A DNA stretch of 64,000 nt from Mucilaginibacter rivuli. Its GTDB lineage: Bacteria; Bacteroidota; Bacteroidia; Sphingobacteriales; Sphingobacteriaceae. Shown piece by piece: positions 61,779 through 64,000 of the stretch (the first letter of the stretch is position 1; each line of letters opens with the position of its first letter). The translations under genes were made by a program, and so were the position numbers. The notes beneath the pieces are model-generated. The model worked only from the letters and a program-made list of their open reading frames with translations, ran no database searches and was not told where the DNA came from. The DNA lies in contig NZ_JAHXPQ010000008.1 of NCBI RefSeq assembly GCF_019391655.1, forward strand, positions 1 through 64,000. The letters run 5' to 3'.

Positions 61779-62432
61779 TTAGTTAATATTTTTGAGATGG
61801 CTTATTGCCGCGTTAGGATCGGTTGCAGAGAATACCGCGTTACCGGCAACTAAAACATTTGCACCTGCCTCTAATAATTTAGCCGCGTTGTTTGAATCTA
61901 CTCCCCCATCAATTTCAATATGGAGCGACGGGTTACGTATCGTGCTGATGATAACCAGGTCGTTAATTTTTTTATAGGTATTAGCTATAAACTTTTGAGC
62001 GCCAAAACCCGGGTTAACAGACATGATCAATACCATGTCCAGTTCATCAACAATATCATCAAGTACAGCTACCGGTGTATGCGGGTTAAGCGCCACCCCT
62101 GCTTTACAGCCCAGTTCTTTTATTTTATTGATGGTACGGTTAAGGTGTGTACATGCTTCGTAATGCACCGTAATCACATCGGCACCGGCATCTTTAAATT
62201 CCTGCAGGTATCTGTCAGGGTCAACAATCATCAGGTGTACATCTAAAGGCTTTTTGGCTATTGCCTTAATTTGTTTAATAATGGCAAAACCAAAAGATAT
62301 GTTTGGTACAAACACACCGTCCATTACATCTACATGTATCCAGTCGGCATCGCTTTGGTTAAGCATTTCAATATCTTTTTGCAGGTTAGCAAAATTGGCG
62401 GTTAAAATAGATGGTGAAACCAGGTGCTTCAT
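61779..62432 (-). CDS. rpe: Ribulose-phosphate 3-epimerase
   Basis: 217 aa TIM barrel. Signature SPSILTANFANLQKDIEMLNQSDADWIHVDVMDGVFVPN, catalytic Asp/His blocks HLMI and VMSVNPGFGAQKF, and IEIDGGVDSNNA. Links Ru5P and Xu5P in the pentose phosphate pathway. A -7 box ends four bases before the ATG. Separate from serC by about 220 bases. Confidence 0.95.
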   Translation of the reverse strand: MKHLVSPSILTANFANLQKDIEMLNQSDADWIHVDVMDGVFVPNISFGFAIIKQIKAIAKKPLDVHLMIVDPDRYLQEFKDAGADVITVHYEACTHLNRTINKIKELGCKAGVALNPHTPVAVLDDIVDELDMVLIMSVNPGFGAQKFIANTYKKINDLVIISTIRNPSLHIEIDGGVDSNNAAKLLEAGANVLVAGNAVFSATDPNAAISHLKNIN

Positions 62433-62436
62433 GCCG

Positions 62437-62444
62437 CAAACTTA
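62437..62444 (-). promoter_or_regulatory. Putative rpe -7 box
   Basis: TAAGTTTG on the minus strand (62444-62437), exact TAnnTTTG match, ending four bases before the rpe ATG. Suggests a leaderless mRNA. A convincing -33 is lacking. Confidence 0.4.
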
Positions 62445-62498
62445 CATAAATTTTATGTTTTTGTAGTTTCGAAAAAACGACTATTGGCAAGCTGCTTA

Positions 62499-62774
62499 TT
62501 AATCGCAATTCAATAACAGATCGTAGTACTTTTTCATTAAAACAGGATCATAATCAACCAATGATCTATGTGCTTCGGCTACAAGTTCATTTAGTATTGA
62601 TGCGGCAAGCATGCCCTCTGCATCAGGCATGGCTTCGTGAAATTTTATGAGTTCTTTTACCCGAATAATTTGGTGGAGCAGGTCGGTAATAAGATCATTT
62701 TGCGCACGCTTTTCCATCCCCTTTCCGCCGGGTTTGTTTTTATCATCAAGCGGATCGTGGATATTAAGTGTCAT
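62499..62774 (-). CDS. Small conserved-looking helical protein, unknown
   Basis: 91 aa, mostly helical. A polar N-terminus (DPLDDKNKPGG), then two predicted helices (NDLITDLLHQIIRVKELIKFHEA; GMLAASILNELVAEAHRSLVDY) and LMKKYYDLLLNC. No signal peptide or TM. No family recognised. It lies between pnp and rpe on the same strand. Confidence 0.55.
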   Translation of the reverse strand: MTLNIHDPLDDKNKPGGKGMEKRAQNDLITDLLHQIIRVKELIKFHEAMPDAEGMLAASILNELVAEAHRSLVDYDPVLMKKYYDLLLNCD

Positions 62775-62935
62775 GTCGATAATTACTTAGTATATGCTTT
62801 ATTAACATTAGTTAATAAGACACTGTTATACGTCAAAAATCATGCTATAATTTAAAATCGCAACAAAATATATCCGGAAATTTAACAATGCGTAATAAAT
62901 ATGATGAGCGCACTTTTTATTCAACAGATCGTCAT

Positions 62936-62966
62936 AAAAAAAGGCCCTCTTTTCAGAGGGCCTTTT
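62936..62966 (-). terminator. Intrinsic terminator of pnp
   Basis: Perfect 12-bp stem AAAAGGCCCTCT (62939-62950) / AGAGGGCCTTTT (62955-62966) with a TTTC loop and T-run on the minus strand. Confidence 0.92.
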
Positions 62967-62985
62967 AAATATAATTGATTTTATA

Positions 62986-64000
62986 TTAAGCTTTTGGCTC
63001 AACCGGTTTAGCTTCCGGTTTTGGTAATAAAGCTTTGCGCGAAAGCTTCAGTTTACCTTGTTTATCAACTTCAAGTAATTTAACACGAACCTGATCGCCT
63101 ACGTTGAATATACCATCCATTGTTTCGATACGTTTGTGGTCAATTTCCGAAATGTGTAATAAACCATCCTTACCCGGCATAATTTCAACGAAAGCACCAA
63201 ACGGCATGATCGAACGAACTTTACCTTCGTAAATTTCGCCAACCTCTGGTTTAGCAGCTATCGCGCGGATACGTGCAACAGCAGCATCAATAGCGCCTTT
63301 GTTATCAGCAAATATCTGAACGATACCCTGGTTGTCTTTTTCTTCGATAGAAATGGTCGAACCGGTTTCACGTTGCATTTCCTGGATAATCTTACCACCG
63401 GGACCTATTACAGCGCCGATAAATTCTTTATCGATACGTAGTTCAACAATACGCGGAGCGTGTGGTTTAAAGTCTTCGTTAGGAGCCGTAATGGTTTTAG
63501 CCATTTCACCTAAGATGTGCAAACGGCCTTCTTTAGCCTGGTTTAACGCATTAGTTAATACTTCGTATGATAAACCATTGATCTTCAAATCCATTTGTAC
63601 AGCAACAATACCGTTTTTAGTACCTGTTACTTTAAAGTCCATATCACCCAGGTGATCTTCATCACCCAAGATGTCAGAAAGGATAGCATATTTTGTACCC
63701 ATTTCGTTGGTGATCAAACCCATCGCGATACCCGATACCGGGTTGCTGATTTTGATACCTGCATCCATCAAAGCTAATGTACCGGCACAAACCGTAGCCA
63801 TTGATGATGAACCGTTAGATTCTAAAATATCAGATACAACACGGATGGTATAAGGATTTTGATCATCGGCAGGTAACACACGTTTTAACGAACGCATAGC
63901 TAAGTTACCGTGACCGATCTCACGACGGCCTGCTCCCCTGTTCGGGCGAACCTCACCGGTTGAGAAACCAGGAAAATTGTAATGCAACAGGAATTTTTGG
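62986..64000 (-). CDS. pnp: Polyribonucleotide nucleotidyltransferase, 3' part
   Basis: Phosphorolytic 3'-5' exoribonuclease. Only the C-terminal portion is in the window; the frame is open to base 64000 with no start, so the gene continues beyond. The second RNase PH-like core (FLLHYNFPGFSTGEVRPNRGAGRREIGHG), the KH domain (EFIGAVIGPGGKIIQEMQRETG) and the S1 domain (GEIYEGKVRSIMPFGAFVEIMPGKDGLLHISEI) are complete, with a Pro/Lys-rich tail. Confidence 0.97.
   Translation of the reverse strand, partial: QKFLLHYNFPGFSTGEVRPNRGAGRREIGHGNLAMRSLKRVLPADDQNPYTIRVVSDILESNGSSSMATVCAGTLALMDAGIKISNPVSGIAMGLITNEMGTKYAILSDILGDEDHLGDMDFKVTGTKNGIVAVQMDLKINGLSYEVLTNALNQAKEGRLHILGEMAKTITAPNEDFKPHAPRIVELRIDKEFIGAVIGPGGKIIQEMQRETGSTISIEEKDNQGIVQIFADNKGAIDAAVARIRAIAAKPEVGEIYEGKVRSIMPFGAFVEIMPGKDGLLHISEIDHKRIETMDGIFNVGDQVRVKLLEVDKQGKLKLSRKALLPKPEAKPVEPKA

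Noticed and set aside
1..64000. tRNA, rRNA, IS transposases, integrases and prophage genes
   Set aside because: No cloverleaf with conserved TTCGAnTC arm outside genes, and no recombinase or transposase motifs were seen on either strand.

Overview
The window looks like core chromosome of a member of the Bacteroidota, most likely Sphingobacteriaceae (Mucilaginibacter/Pedobacter-like). The reasons are Bacteroidota-type -7 promoter boxes (TAnnTTTG), a type IX secretion cargo with a gliding-motility C-terminal domain, lineage-typical genes (DUF3822 next to rsmD, paired DUF1800 proteins, GH95 fucosidase, sialate O-acetylesterases, STAS/RNase Z and phoH/SAM-hydrolase neighbours) and AT-rich spacers with few Shine-Dalgarno sites. 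No rRNA, tRNA, CRISPR array, IS element or prophage was recognised. The assignment rests on gene content only.

Layout. 1-3.8 kb: a trpD-trpF-trpB-trpA operon on the minus strand, preceded by a 14-codon leader peptide with three consecutive Trp codons and an attenuator hairpin. 3.9-7.5 kb: Kir-type K+ channel, TIM-barrel isomerase, YqgE, then pdxH-nuoC. 7.6-9.3 kb: a small accessory island (DUF2971 gene, VapBC-like pair, gene remnant). 9.3-13.1 kb: a Tat-exported phosphoesterase and a tightly coupled five-gene arsenic operon (arsR, DUF6428, arsC, aquaporin, metallophosphoesterase). 13.2-14.8 kb: small secreted and membrane proteins, including a 31-codon microprotein gene with its own promoter and terminator. 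14.8-20.5 kb: pyrE, NUDIX, coaD, a second PIN toxin-antitoxin pair wedged between coaD and rsmD, DUF3822, and a RecD-like helicase. 20.4-28.9 kb: histidine kinase, two tandem DUF1800 genes, clpB. 29-42 kb: envelope and glycan genes (two sialate O-acetylesterases, two unrelated L,D-transpeptidases, a T9SS cargo, GH95) and the cysE-cysM pair.

42-47 kb holds a minus-strand module of a glutamine-synthetase-family ligase, an APH-fold kinase and a HAD phosphatase, next to a type II glutamine synthetase. A GxxExxY cassette with terminal inverted repeats sits between the ligase and the kinase, and its gene has a frameshifted 3' end. 47.5-57.3 kb is housekeeping: PAP2-like, CYTH, rnz, STAS, purC, phoH, SAM hydrolase, ABC exporter and a beta-CASP hydrolase. 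57.3-59.4 kb holds three tandem lipoproteins, two with collagen-like Gly-Ser-Thr linkers. 59.4-64 kb has serA, serC, rpe, a small helical protein and the 3' part of pnp, which runs off the window.

Cross-cutting observations. Several intergenic gaps carry imperfect palindromes built from 8-nt-phased units of the form GTYATTRR. Several genes (pdxH, pyrE, rpe and trpL) have -7 boxes only 4-7 nt before the start codon, which suggests leaderless transcripts. The pyrE and NUDIX start codons overlap on opposite strands.
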